64,000 bases of DNA from Simmondsia chinensis (GCA_018398585.1 JAGTTD010000010.1:2001501-2065500), one strand, 5' to 3'. Counted from the first letter of the stretch, positions 10,990 to 22,084 are shown. Numbers and translations are program-made. Notes: generated by a model from the letters alone, not told the origin.

Positions 10990-12486
10990 TGCCTTTTTTC
11001 CTTTACCGTTATTAATGGAAAATTGAGAGTGGTATTAATTTGTGGTTCATGATGGCACGACACCTTTGATGGAAGCAAAAGCTTTCTTTTGCCCGTAACA
11101 TGTGGCTTCTCTCTTTTACCATTTTATCTATTGCGGACTTTTTTTTCATTACAAAGGTAAGGAAAGGTTGGAGGATTCTCGATGGTGTCTCCTCTATTTT
11201 AATCCATCATCTATCGGAAGATTTGTCTATACTTTTTTTGTGCAGTCCTTTTCACTCACTCAGTCACTGATTTCTTAGTCGGTCTTACTGGATCCTAACT
11301 TGATAAATTGTGAGCAGCTGCAAATGGTGGTATTAATCAGGATTATTATTGAAGGTTATTTGTCGCCATGTTTTTCTAGTCCGATTAGTATTCAAGATTC
11401 TAGCTATGCATAATTATGTATGATATGGTTTGCCTTGAATATTTCATCTTCTTCAGCTAACTTCCTACATCACTATTTGATAATTGAATTTGATTTTTCA
11501 AACACTATCAAATGGATGCTCACCTCAGTTTGTGTGATTATAAGTTTTTTGATAAACAAAATTTAGTCGCTTGTTTTAAATTTCAATAGTGTTAGTGTCA
11601 GTTTCCCGGAAGAGAACCAAACACAAAGACATACTATTTTACAAAGCTATTCAAGCAGTTAGATCCCCTATTTTGCATGGCTTTGACCTAGTGTGTTATA
11701 TTGCTCGCTTCATGAGAAAAGGAGAGATGACATTCAAACCCGAGCCATTCCCAGATAGACAAGGTAGTTACCACTTATTACAAAGAGCCACCAAGGCTCA
11801 TATATATATGCACATAAATATACATTCCTCTAAAAAAGGAAAATGAATTTGACTCATACTATTCTGAGCTTTTCACAATCCGGTTTACCTTTGACATTTC
11901 CAGCTCTAAAGAGCAGCAAAATCATCAAAATTCGATAATAGAATCTGACTCATCGTCACCAATATCATGGATGCTAAAATCAAGATTAACCCCACAAAAT
12001 AAGAAATTTTCAATCAACAAAATCCATTCTTTAGTTAGTTCTTTTAGTAATGTTCAGTTTTGTCATTCCCCAATAGAAACCCACTTCATAGCGAACCATT
12101 TTATAAAGTAAGGTGTTTCAAGATCACATCCTCTAATTATCTAACTTTAACTACAACGCACGTGTCACCTGTTTGGTTCTCTCGTTTGATGTATTCTTTC
12201 TTCGTTTCGCGACGTTTGTGTACAAGTCGATATGGGGTAGAAGTAGAACAATAAATAAATGAATGGTTTAGTCATATGTCCAAAAAAAATAAGGAAACAT
12301 TAGTCATTGGATTGTCCAAATTTAACGCATTATATTACAATAGTCTTATTTTACTGCCACCCAATTATTAGTAAAATAAATGCACTTCTGTTCTTGTTTT
12401 CATCCTTCGTTGTCAAATTTTTGTACCTACGACTACTGTTTGTACTCTGTACTGCTGCTGACTTCGCACGCACCACTTCGTATGTG
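10990..12486. other. Spacer without recognisable gene
   Basis: Probably begins as LINE 3' UTR. An 85-codon open frame at 11589-11846 matches no family I recognise and has no supporting context. A TATATATATG microsatellite-like tract lies near 11800. Nothing else is supported. Confidence 0.4.
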
Positions 12487-12894
12487 GACTTTTTTAACAA
12501 ATTATTACAATTAAAAAAAAATTTAGCAAAATATTATATTTTTAAAAATATTTAACAAACTATCACATTTTACTGAAATACATTGGGTGCACGACGTCCC
12601 GTAAGTAAAATTTTTACTGCTTGTACTCTGTACTGCTGCTGACTTTGCATGCTGCCTTCCCGTACGTCGTGCACTCAGTGTGCTACAGTAAAATTTTAGT
12701 TTTACATCTGTAAAATTTTACAGATGTAAAACTAAAAGTAAAAAATTTTTGGACGACTTCGTGCAACAGTACCGAGAATTTTTTCTTTTTTTAATTTTAA
12801 TTTTACATCTGTAAAATTTTTATTTTTTTAAATTTAAATTATTTTTATTTTTAATTTTATAATTTGAATCACTAAATACATATACATTTTAATT

Positions 12895-13086
12895 TTAAGC
12901 GTGTTTGGGCGAGAGTACTACCAGGATGGAGGACCTCCTGGGAAGTCCTCACCCTCGGGTTAGGGGCACTGAGAAACAGCCTCTCTTTAGGTTAACACCC
13001 TCAAGGGGGAAGGCTGCGTACATCCGCCCCCCCCCCCCGACTCTGCGTAGGCGGGAGCCCTTGAGGCATTGGGTATGTTCCTTTAT
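12895..13086 (+). mobile_element. 5S rRNA-headed SINE, copy c, 5'-truncated (subfamily B)
   Basis: Starts within the 5S box A region (TTAAGCGTGTTTGGGCGAGA), then GACCTCCTGGGAAGTCCTCA, the body, a C-run, and the Angio-domain (GGCGGGAGCCCTTGAGGCAT) ending GTATGTTCCTTTAT. It is nested inside the Mutator-type element. Confidence 0.85.
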
Positions 13087-13102
13087 ATATATTATTATTT
13101 GA

Positions 13103-13258
13103 ACTATTAATAAGGAAGATATAAATGAGGGACACATTTAAATGAAGAGATGATGATATGTATATTATTATTTAAACTATCTCATACAGGAACTATGGTA
13201 TTATAATACTATTAATAAGGAAGATATAAATGAGGGACACATTTAAATGAAGAGATGT
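13103..13258 (+). repeat. Internal direct duplication, about 50 bp
   Basis: ACTATTAATAAGGAAGATAT and the following 30 bases occur at 13103-13152 and again, nearly unchanged, at 13209-13258. This is a recent duplication within the Mutator-type element. Confidence 0.85.
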
Positions 13259-13354
13259 TGATGTTTTCAATAAAAAATCACGAGTTTACGCATTTGTCTA
13301 TTATTATTTGAACTATTTTATTAGATATATATAACTCAAAAAAAAAAATTATGG

Positions 13355-13460
13355 GCACTGTTGCACGCTGTCCCGTACGGTGTGCAACAGTGCTGATGTT
13401 GCACGACGCACGGGGAGTCGTGCAATAGTGGGTGCACGCCTTCCCGTACGTCATGCACCC
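13355..13460. repeat. Cluster of three adjacent hairpins
   Basis: Hairpin 1: GCACTGTTGCAC (13355-13366) pairs perfectly with GTGCAACAGTGC (13382-13393). Hairpin 2: TTGCACGAC (13399-13407) pairs with GTCGTGCAA (13417-13425). Hairpin 3: GGGTGCA (13430-13436) pairs with TGCACCC (13454-13460). The loops share CCCGTACG-like cores. They sit just inside the right TIR. Confidence 0.85.
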
Positions 13461-13576
13461 AGTGTGCTATAGTAAAATGTGATAGTTTGCTAAATATTTT
13501 CAAATATATGATATTTTGCTAATTTTTTTTTAAAATTGTGATAATTTGCTAAAAAACTCTCGTATGTGTGTATATA

Positions 13577-13858
13577 TAGATAAGATGACGTTTTTATATG
13601 ACGGTAAGAGCGTGAGAAAGATGAATCTTGATCCTCTATTATAATGGATGGCGAAAATTTCTTAGACATTAAAAAAATAATAAGTTACAGGCAAGATTTA
13701 TTGAGTATTAAAAAAAATAATTTTCCTCATCATTTTTTTCTTTCTACCCCATGAAAAGTTATGGACCGTAAATTATTATTTTTTTAATGTTCAACAAATC
13801 TTGACCCTCTATTACAATGGAGGGCCAACATTTGTCCATCTCATAAAAAAGCCACCAT
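13577..13858. repeat. MITE (GACGTTCTTAT-type TIR)
   Basis: The ends are related to AGATGACGTTTTTATATGAC and, in reverse, ATGGTGGCTTTTTTATGAGA. The interior has CAAGATTTATTGA and its mirror CAACAAATCTTGACC. Same family as 27612-27890. It is flanked by TATATA runs. Confidence 0.55.
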
Positions 13859-14110
13859 ATATATAATGAGGAACCCGTTTACCTAGTAAATCGCAGCCCA
13901 TCCCCACACACTACATGAACCAGTTAAGTTAAGGATTCTTCACAAAGATGTTCAGGGGGGGAATCGAATTACAGACCTTTTTGGCCTAAAGCAACACTTT
14001 ATCCCCTCACTTGCCTCCTATCACTGAGATAAGTTTCTGATGGCTCACCACTCGGTACATTTGAGACAAAGTCATGTTGATATTTAAGATAATGTTATTA
14101 CCATGACAAA

Positions 14111-14368
14111 GGTTCATTTACTAGGTATTAATGCATCCGAATCCTATTAGAACTCCGAAGTTAAGCGTGCTTGGGCGAGAGTAGTACCAAGATGGGTGAC
14201 CTCCCGGGAAGTCCTCGTGTTGCGAACTCTATAAGATTGGGGTTCTTTGGAAACAGCCTCTCGACAAGGTTATACCCTGAAAGGGTAAGGTTGTTGTACA
14301 TCTACCGCTCCCAGACCCTGCTTATGCAGGAGCTCTTGAGGTACCGGGTCTGTTATTATTGTTGTTGT
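14111..14368 (+). mobile_element. 5S rRNA-headed SINE, copy d (subfamily A), 16-bp TSD
   Basis: Starts GGTTCATTTACTAGGTATTA ATGCA, the 5S 5' end, and keeps nearly the whole 5S sequence through GGGAAGTCCTCGTGTTGC. The body (AACAGCCTCTCGACAAGG) and the Angio-domain (CAGACCCTGCTTATGCAGGA) follow, then a TTG-rich tail. TTATTACCATGACAAA at 14095-14110 is repeated exactly at 14369-14384. This is the best-preserved full-length copy in the window. Confidence 0.96.
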
Positions 14369-14553
14369 TTATTACCATGACAAAATGTTCATGTCAGAGA
14401 ATTTTTTACAATTTTGTTACTATTATTTACTTCAAGTCTCGTTATTACTTTGGCAATACCATAAACGTTGAACCCTTTTACACGTACCTCCTTCATGTAG
14501 AAACACTTATAAGTTCCAGTTAATATTGTAACATTAGCAAAAATTAACATTAA

Positions 14554-15319
14554 GGCTCCGTTTGTTTAAACGGAAGTACTTTTCCACGGAAAATATTTTC
14601 CTTTGAAAAATATTTTCCATGGAAAATGCTATTCCCATTGAGGTTTTCCATTGCTGGTTTCAACGGAAAACATGTTTTCACATTTTGATATTCCTTGCTT
14701 GTTTTAAAGGAATTATCTTTTACTAATCATCTTATACTTAGTTATAGGACAATATAAGTAGCAATATAATATATCTAAAATTATTTAGACTCTGTGTGGT
14801 TGTATAATTATTATTAAGATATCCTGAGGTTTGAGTATTTATTACATATCATAATATTTGAATATATATAATGGCGTACTCTAAAGTTGAATATTTTATC
14901 ACTCGGATAACATACATCAAAATTTGATAAATTTTTGTAAGAATCTGAGTACATATAAAAGTGCGAATATAATACATAATTATGATAATTTTTACAAGTC
15001 ATGTCAATATTTTTAGCAAATTACGATAAAAAGTTCATCGTATATTGATGTAAAAACTACTTAAATATGGCCGAAATCATACGCCTTGTTCATTTTATAG
15101 GAAAAATCTAATGAGAATACTTATATATTGTCGCAATTATGTTTCTTGATCACTCGAAATGATGACTTCCCCTCTTTTAAAAAGGAAGTCATTTTTTCCT
15201 ATTTGAAGGAAAATGGTTTCCTTTGGAAAAATCTTTTCCGTCACCAATCTTGCACCGACCAACGGAAAAGGGAAAAACCACTTCATAGAATGTGGATTTC
15301 CTCCTAAACAAACGGAGCC
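14554..15319. mobile_element. PIF/Harbinger (Tourist-like) MITE, TAA TSD
   Basis: The ends GGCTCCGTTTGTTTAAACGG and CCTAAACAAACGGAGCC are inverted repeats, flanked by TAA on both sides (14551-14553 and 15320-15322). Subterminal AAAATATTTTCC words are also mirrored. No coding frame is seen. Length, TIR and TSD all fit Tourist-type MITEs. Confidence 0.85.
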
Positions 15320-15322
15320 TAA

Positions 15323-16122
15323 TTATTGGACGTAGATAACCATATTTCTAATTATCTATACATAAAATTTTCGATAGGGGAAGTAAAGATGAAGGCTAAA
15401 TGCAATGGTCGGAAGGACACTATTAGAGTATCTATATTCACATTTATCATAGTTGTTTTTCTCTCATATTCTACTTCTATAAAGATCTATATTTTATTTT
15501 TCTCTATAATCAGAGAATAGACTCTCGATACAAAAATCAGCGCATCCATCAAAGCGAAGCCCAAGAAAACCCAGAAAAACCGAAAAAAAGATCTACTTCT
15601 TATTGTATTATCTAAGTAGAGTTATTTCAGTCTTTATATCTTATTTATATTTTCCCACCAAGGTCTTATCTTAACGGTCGAAGGCAAGTAAGATGATAGA
15701 GTGTTATTTTATGCCAAAAAGTTTGGAATTCGATTCCCTCTTAAACCTTTTTCAGAAGAATTATTGACTTAACTAACTCCTATAATATATATGTTATCGT
15801 ATAGACTAAATTTTAACGGATAACCGAGTTCCTTGTTAGCGTGGGTAATTCTTTACTTTTCATAGACACCACTGACTGCACTTCCACAAGAAATTTGAAC
15901 CCCACCCACCAGTAACTATCTAACCCCACCGACACCACTATCCCCCTTTCTTTTCTTTTTTTTCCTCTTATGTAAACTATCCACAAATTTAATATAATAT
16001 CAGAACCTTATTGATCAAAATATCACATGTCCGTGTCTCGATAGTTCTTTTTTTTTTTCATACTAATATAATTTAAGTACAAAGTATATTAGGGAATTAG
16101 TATTTGCATGTGTTAGAATATC
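15323..16122. other. Spacer with decayed mini-LTR fragment
   Basis: No gene is supported. From about 15985 to 16122 the sequence resembles the internal part and LTR start of the TRIM family (ATATCAGAACC, AATATAATTTAAGTACAAAG, then TTTGCATGTGTTAGAATA). The LINE derivative that follows inserted into this fragment. Confidence 0.45.
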
Positions 16123-16139
16123 AACAAATTTGGCTTCAA

Positions 16140-18661
16140 CGCTCTCTCTCTCTCTCTGACACGCTCTCTCTCTCCCTCTCTCAACGGCTCCTTCCCAAAC
16201 CCACGCGCCACCGTTGCCGGCGCGTGCAGGAGCATCGTAGCCCTGCTGCGGCCGTTTTTCACACCACCTGAGTCGACTTGCCTCAAGCGTTCGGGTCGTA
16301 CTTGTTTCGTGGCTGTTCGTTGAGCTCTTCAAGGGACCGTTGCTTCGTCTCCTTCCCACACCGGTGCCTATCATCCGTTTTCTTCAACTATCACCAGATT
16401 TCCCAGCCTGATGAAGGTAATAAGCTAATCCCACCTCCAATTTCAACCTTTAAACGTCAGTGCTCCTCCCCTCTGTCCGGCCAGCACCTGGTCTCCATTG
16501 TCGTGTACCAGGGCGGGGTTTCTGTCTTCATTGAGTCCATCAGACCCCGGTTCTGGAAATGTGGGGCGCCGGGGCGGGGGTTTCTGTCTTTATTGATGGT
16601 CTCCCTGAAAGATCATCTTGCTCATGGCTTCGGGCTATTTTTCGGGGCTTCAAGTCTATCTACGATATCTTTATTCCTGCAAAGAAAAGACTAAAATCTA
16701 GATGGTCTTATGGATTTGTTCGGTTTTATGACCCGAATGAGGCTAAACGGGCTGTTGAAGCCATGGATGGAAGATGGATTGCGGATATCAAAATTCGGGT
16801 GTAATGGGAAAACCCAGACAGAAGAACAACTTCTACGTCCTCTAGAGGCCAACCACAACAAAGGGCAACTCAACCGGTCAGAATTGATTATAGGCCTCAA
16901 GATCGGGATGGTGCAGCACCTAATCGGAGTGGTGCTCCTGCTAACATAGCTATTCCACGGATTGTAGTGTCTGATTTCAACAAGAGTGTTGAAGCGTGGC
17001 TTGAGCGGTCAATCATTGCTCACTCGCCGGTTGAAGTCAGTCTTGATGAAATCCTTACTTTTTTCACCGAAAATGACCTTTACGGACTTTCACCTAAAGG
17101 CTTAAGCAACAAATCATTTATCCTAGTTTGTGACTCAACTGACACTATGGTTGCCTACCTCGGCCCCCATAAGGGGATTCTTCTAAGGAAGTTCAGAGAA
17201 GTGTATAAGTACACCGGGGAAACGCTTGGATCCCTTAACAGAAGGGTTTGGCTTGAGATTCATGGATTACCTGTCTAATGTTGGTCTAAGGACTGCTTTG
17301 AGGATATAGCCAAAATATGGGGGAATTTTATTAGGGTGGATTCCAGGTCCTCCGCTATGAGATGTGTCGACGTTGCAAGGATTCTGATTGACACTTGCCA
17401 CACATCCTGTATCCATCACACAATCCAGATCCGGTACAGTAGGGGTTCCCGTTTGGTTCTGGTTAAAGAAGGTAGCTCTGTTTTGATACCCGACTTATCC
17501 CCTAGCGTTGTGTCCCGAGTCGCATCTGCTAGATTGGCAAGGGAACAAGCTTCCTGGCTAACTCAGTCAACTCAAAGGAACGAGTGCTTTACCGGTGCAA
17601 GGGTCGCTCCACATGTCCAACCTCCTCTACATAGTGAGGAGCTTGGAAATCCTATCCCGAGGCTTGTTAATGAAGTGATGGATGCTACCTGGGAACCGTC
17701 TGGGCATGTCTCCTTCCACCTCAATGGTCAGATCATGAGAAGATGGGCTGTGCAATGCTCATTCCTACAACCCACCTCCTACACTACTCAGCCTGCGAAC
17801 CATCTTCCTCGTCGACTACCATGGGTCAAGGATGTTGAAGTTTTGGCTGATCCACATCGAGCTCAGTTAACTACTCCTGATATCAATGCTATGGGGAGTA
17901 ACAGTGATAATGATTCATCAACCTCTGGACCGGAATTTCCTCCAAGATTCGAGCCCCTAGTATCGATCAGTAACCATCAAGAAGAGGACAGTTTGTCGCG
18001 GAGCCATCGAGCAATAACACCGTCCATGGAAGGATCTAGCTTGGACTGGAGGAAAAAGGATAAACTGTGCTCAATAAAAAGGGAGAGAAGAGCAATTAAG
18101 CACAAGAGGAAGGAAAGAGAGAAGCGGGAGCTGCAGGTCTTCCTACAGGAGATGTCCCCCAGAAATAGTGCCGGGAAAGCGTCTAAGATAACCAAGAAGA
18201 GGCAAAAACGGAAGAGGGGAAATCGAGTTCAAAAGATCACGGAAGAGAAGTATGATAAGAGGATACTAAATGCAGAGCGGGTAATAGAGATAGGAGAACG
18301 GGTGGGCTTCAACTTTGATGGTTTCGACCCGCCGATGGTAGCAGACATTCTTGCGCAATAAAGGGATTGGGTGTTGGGTGGAGGCTTCAGTTCCTCTTTC
18401 TTTGCTCCTGTTCGCCTTCTGGTTTTTCTTCTGCTTGGACCCTCTGTGTGTGTGTTTGTTCTGTGTGCGTTGTCCACGTATCTTGTCTGGTCCTGTTCTC
18501 GATGGTTGCTATATTGTGTTTTGTGGGGAACTTTTGATTCTGTTTTCTTGTTTTGTGCATTTTGTTTCTGGTCCCCGTGCTGTTGCGGTTGGACTCAGGG
18601 CTCGCGTAGCGAGTTGCCTGCTTGTGTGCGCAATTTTGTCACAAATTACCAAAAAAAAAAA
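16140..18661 (+). mobile_element. LINE derivative with ORF1 only, perfect 17-bp TSD
   Basis: The element is bounded by AACAAATTTGGCTTCAA at 16123-16139 and 18662-18678 and ends in a run of about 12 A. The 5' end starts with a CT-rich leader (CGCTCTCTCTCTCTCT). It contains an ORF1-type reading frame (RRM plus a second domain) but no endonuclease or reverse transcriptase. About 300 bp of 3' UTR follows. Its final bases (GCCTGCTTGTGTGCGCAATT, TTGTCACAAATTACC) resemble the truncated LINE tail at 20293-20340, which suggests a shared mobilising partner. Confidence 0.92.
16559..18361 (+). pseudogene. L1-type ORF1: RRM plus DUF4283-like domain, two nonsense codons
   Basis: A single frame of 601 codons runs from ATG at 16559 to TAA at 18359, broken by in-frame TAA at 16802 and 17276. 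Residues about 8-81 form an RNA recognition motif: VSVFIDGLPE is the RNP2-like strand, YGFVRFYD the RNP1-like strand. After a basic, Gln/Arg-rich linker comes a domain with RRVWLEIHGLPV, CWSKDCFEDIAKIWGNFIRV and DVARILIDT, the hallmark of DUF4283-type gag-like proteins. The C-terminal third is lysine/arginine-rich (KKRQKRKRGNRVQ). RRM-bearing ORF1 is known from the plant L1 clade (BNR-type LINEs). A near-repeat of the GGGCGGGGTTTCTGTCTTC stretch (16513 and 16572) shifts the frame before the RRM, so the original start is unclear. Confidence 0.85.
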
Positions 18662-18678
18662 AACAAATTTGGCTTCAA

Positions 18679-20280
18679 GGTATATAGGAAACCACTTTCC
18701 TTAAGTCTTATTTCATTGTTATTAGAGTAGTCTCGGGACAACAAAGTGAAAGTGTATGTAGAGAGAATGAATTTATGAGATTCAAATAATAATAGAATAA
18801 TATGATTTTTCCAAGTTACTTGCAACATCTAATCTTTTGAAAATGAGGACTAGTTTTTATAGAAAATCAAGTGTTTCTTCAAAGAGACTCACACCATTTC
18901 GGAAGAGAAACAAACACCAAGCCAAATAGCGGGTAAACTACCCCGGTATGATGACACACAACACAACCCTCTGTTCTGGGTATTATGGCTTTCTGTAAGT
19001 TGTGTATCGATACACACCATCTAGTGAGCCTTACTGAAATAGGTGTGTCAACATACATCAGGCACAAGGTATGTGGTAAGCATTTACACTGTCTACACCT
19101 CAAATCCAATAGCCATTAGCGTGAAGACACATATCAAAATATAAAATTATTTCTAAGTTTTCACCGTTTTATTTTTTTATTTGCCCTTTGTGCTTCATGC
19201 ATCACCAACAAAACATGGCAAGTTTTTTTTCCAACAAAGTCGCAATACAGAATATGCAACTCGTAAAAACGAGCCCCGAGTCAACTAGTATATAGACAAG
19301 GTCAAAAGCAACAGAAACAAAACAAACAGAATTACAAGCAAAAATAGGCGAAGCCACATACATTAAAAGCAGCAACCACCACTGGAAATGACTTAGAGGC
19401 AGGAACTAACATGTAAAACAAAAAAAGAGAGCAGTCAAGCCCCTACTCTATCAAAGTAATGTGCTCAATTATGATCGATTCATTACCATCAAATTTCAGC
19501 CGTAATCTTTTTCCGATCTCCTACGAGCACTGCATTCTTGTTTTAATAAAGACATCAATTCTGTTTTATCCACCGCAATATTAGTTCTAGTTCTACTCCA
19601 GTCACTCCATTTTTGTTATATTTCCACCTTAAATCTCACATTCGTTAACATCCCATTTTTATTAATCTATTTATGATGTATCTTTTAATATCAAAAGTTC
19701 TTGCTACTAAAATTTATTAACATTATTCGATTTAGATATTAACCGTAAACTAAGAAGTCAGCCACTTATCATATCTATTGTAATAATAACAAGTCCGAGT
19801 CACACTAGAATAGCGTATTCAAGTTAGATGAGGACTACAACTTTACGGCTAGAAATAGAGCCATTTTCTCTCATAATTGATTCATTCAGTTCGATTGATT
19901 GATAATTACGACTCTCAAAACTTCTATTCTCTCTCTAGAGTTATCATATTATATCCAACCATAGATTTTCTTGACGTGAAAAATTGGAGGGCTCGAGTAG
20001 CCTTCTCAATTATTGTACACAGTTCTCGAGACGATCTACAAAGGGTAATAAGACAAACATAGATCTAATTCTACTATCAAAGTGTAGCTAAACTTTGTGT
20101 TTATATTTACCTATATTTCTCTATAGTCATAACATTAGCCAAATATGAAGCGTCCCCCAAGCATGATACGTGTGATAATATAGACTATAAAGCTAAAAAA
20201 ATGCAGAGCTTTGATAAAAAATTATACAGAGCAGTACAACTCGCCTTTAAGTAGCTCGTCCTCAAATAATGGGCTAAGTC
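18679..20280. other. Spacer with LINE tail and dispersed repeats
   Basis: No gene is seen. At 19217-19440 a minus-strand LINE 3' end lies after a T-run (CCAACAAAGTCGCAATACAG, GCAACTCGTAAAAACGAG). At 19780-20130 a repeat shares long similarity with 46520-46800 (CTCTCTCTAGAGTTATCAT; CTAAACTTTGTGTTTAT). The region 18840-19110 is unassigned. Confidence 0.5.
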
Positions 20281-20292
20281 AAGGAGCTTGGC

Positions 20293-20340
20293 CTGCTTGT
20301 TTCCACGACTTTGTCGCTAATTATCAAAAGAAAAAAAGTA
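20293..20340 (+). mobile_element. LINE 3' end, 48-bp insertion with 12-bp TSD
   Basis: CTGCTTGTTTCCACGACTTT, GTCGCTAATTATC and an A-rich tail are flanked by AAGGAGCTTGGC at 20281-20292 and 20341-20352. It is an extreme 5' truncation. Confidence 0.85.
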
Positions 20341-20626
20341 AAGGAGCTTGGCTCTTTGAAAATCTCGTGCTATCCAACTTTATAAAAAGCCAACTATTAG
20401 AAAAATTTAAACTCATAGATGAGCATGCATTAATGATTTTATACTCTAACCTCTAACATCGAGATCAACTTTTCAACGTATGAGGTTATTTTTTAAGCAT
20501 ATGTTTTCACATTTCTCTCACCTTCACACGCGCACCCGGAGAGTGTAGACAAGCGCCTCCCGCTTATGTAGTAGGGAAATATACGAATTACATAACTATT
20601 TTAATATTTTAATATATAAATATAAG

Positions 20627-20774
20627 GATAACTCTTATATAAATGTGAGAGTGAGAAGAAAAATTTTGAGTCATACATTTGATCGAAGAAGAGGAAGGGG
20701 ATGATGTCAGATGAAACAAGGATGAACGACTCAAAATTTAACCTCCCATCTTTCATCCTTTTATAAGAGTCATC
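20627..20774. repeat. Short MITE (GATAACTCTTATA TIR)
   Basis: The ends GATAACTCTTATA and TATAAGAGTCATC are inverted repeats. The interior GTGAGAGTGAGAAG and CTTTCATCC resemble the family at 57541-57710 and 27612-27890. Confidence 0.5.
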
Positions 20775-20824
20775 TCGATATAAATATAACATGGTATTTA
20801 AAATTTATATGTCAAAGAAATCAA

Positions 20825-21029
20825 GGGTTTATTTACCAAGTACTAATACATCGGATCCTATTAAAACTCCGAAGTTAAGCGTGCTTAAGCGAGAGTAGTA
20901 CCAGGATGGGTAATCTCCTCGGAAACAACCTCTTGGCAGGGTTACACCCTGAAGAGGTAAGGCTATGTACATCCACGCCCAGACCCTGTTTAGGTGGGAG
21001 TCCTTAAGGCACTGGATTTGTTATTGTTG
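20825..21029 (+). mobile_element. 5S rRNA-headed SINE, copy e (subfamily A), perfect 17-bp TSD
   Basis: Starts GGGTTTATTTACCAAGTACT AATACA, the 5S 5' end, with GAAGTTAAGCGTGCTTAAGC. An internal deletion joins GGATGGGTAATCT to CCTCGGAAACAACCTCTTGG, removing the 5S 3' part. The Angio-domain (GTGGGAGTCCTTAAGGCACT) and a TTG tail follow. The flanks TATGTCAAAGAAATCAA at 20808-20824 and 21030-21046 are identical, so insertion is fairly recent or well preserved. Confidence 0.95.
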
Positions 21030-21046
21030 TATGTCAAAGAAATCAA

Positions 21047-22084
21047 ATAACAAAATTTTAAAATTTCAAACTAAAGCAATATTCTAAAATTTAGTAAAAT
21101 TATCTTTTAATCCATAAACGTTTTTTTGGAAATTTTAATTCATTGCTTATAGTAATATAAATTTTAGTCCAATGCCAAGGGTAACTTATATGAGCACAGT
21201 GTTGTTATTAATATGACAAAAATTATTATTGTAAAAAATAATAATGTAGTTCATAGTGAATAATAACCACAAAATTTTATAAAATTGCTATGACATTAAC
21301 ATTTAACTCTATTAATCTTAAATATTAAATATGTCATTTATATATATGGAAAATTATTATAAATTTGATTATTTATTCCTTATGTAACTTGACATTTTAA
21401 TATATACAATGAGATAACTTGAAGTTTAAGCATTTTATCACATTATTGTTCAAAAAAAATATTTTGTCACATGGGAATCATATGTCAAAATTTGATAAAT
21501 TTTTATAGGTATCTGATTAATTTTATACATAAATACTAATATTATAATTATAAAAAAAAATCTTGATATCAAACATAATCACGATAACATGAGCTATAGC
21601 AATGTTTCCAAAAACATAAAAATAAAAAAGCAACTTACAATAAAAACTTATGGAATTTTAACATAAAAACTATCTAAATATTATTAAAATCATATGTCAT
21701 AGTAGTATTTTTTTTTAAAAAGTAATTAAATTCTAATAAGTATACCACTATAATTTTGATTTACATTAACATTTTTTAAAGAAAAATTTTCATATTTCAA
21801 TAAAAGAGCATCCGATTGTTAAAATTTAAAAGCTTCAAGATAACTAAGCGATAAGATGATGAAGCTCGAAAATACGAATTATTTTTATCAAATGTAAGAA
21901 TATTTAAGTAATAAATATTTAAGAATCAGTATATCTAAGTGATAATTTTCCTAAATATATGTTATACTGTATCATTGAGAATATTCCATTAATAAATCAT
22001 CAAAATTAAGGTATTTAATTTATAAATTTCTTTATAATAAAATGCACAAAAACCATTAAAAAAATTGGATACCATTTGACTAAA
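21047..22084. other. AT-rich spacer downstream of LRR gene
   Basis: No gene. Contains the dispersed AT-rich repeat with TATATACAATGAGATAACTT and AAGCATTTTATCAC words, also seen near 14810, 39000 and 62770. The 3' end of the LRR transcript should lie in the last few hundred bases. Confidence 0.4.

Larger units (their letters stand above)
12487..13559. mobile_element. Mutator-type non-autonomous element, perfect 9-bp TSD
   Basis: The terminal inverted repeats extend about 110 bp: GACTTTTTTAACAAATTATT on the left and, in reverse, GAGTTTTTTAGCAAATTATC on the right. TCGTATGTG flanks both sides (12478-12486 and 13560-13568). A 9-bp duplication with long TIRs fits Mutator-like elements. Inside are GC-rich palindromic modules related to GTGCACGACGTCCCGTA, a nested truncated 5S-headed SINE (12895-13086), and an internal 50-bp duplication. 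There is no transposase frame. Confidence 0.85.

Noticed and set aside
14111..14225. Functional 5S rRNA genes
   Set aside because: The 5S-like segments are single, diverged, fused to SINE bodies and flanked by TSDs; there is no tandem array or 5S terminator.
18371..18730. Hydrophobic ORFs (18351-18704 and 18371-18730)
   Set aside because: They lie in the 3' UTR of the LINE derivative and run through its poly(A) tail.
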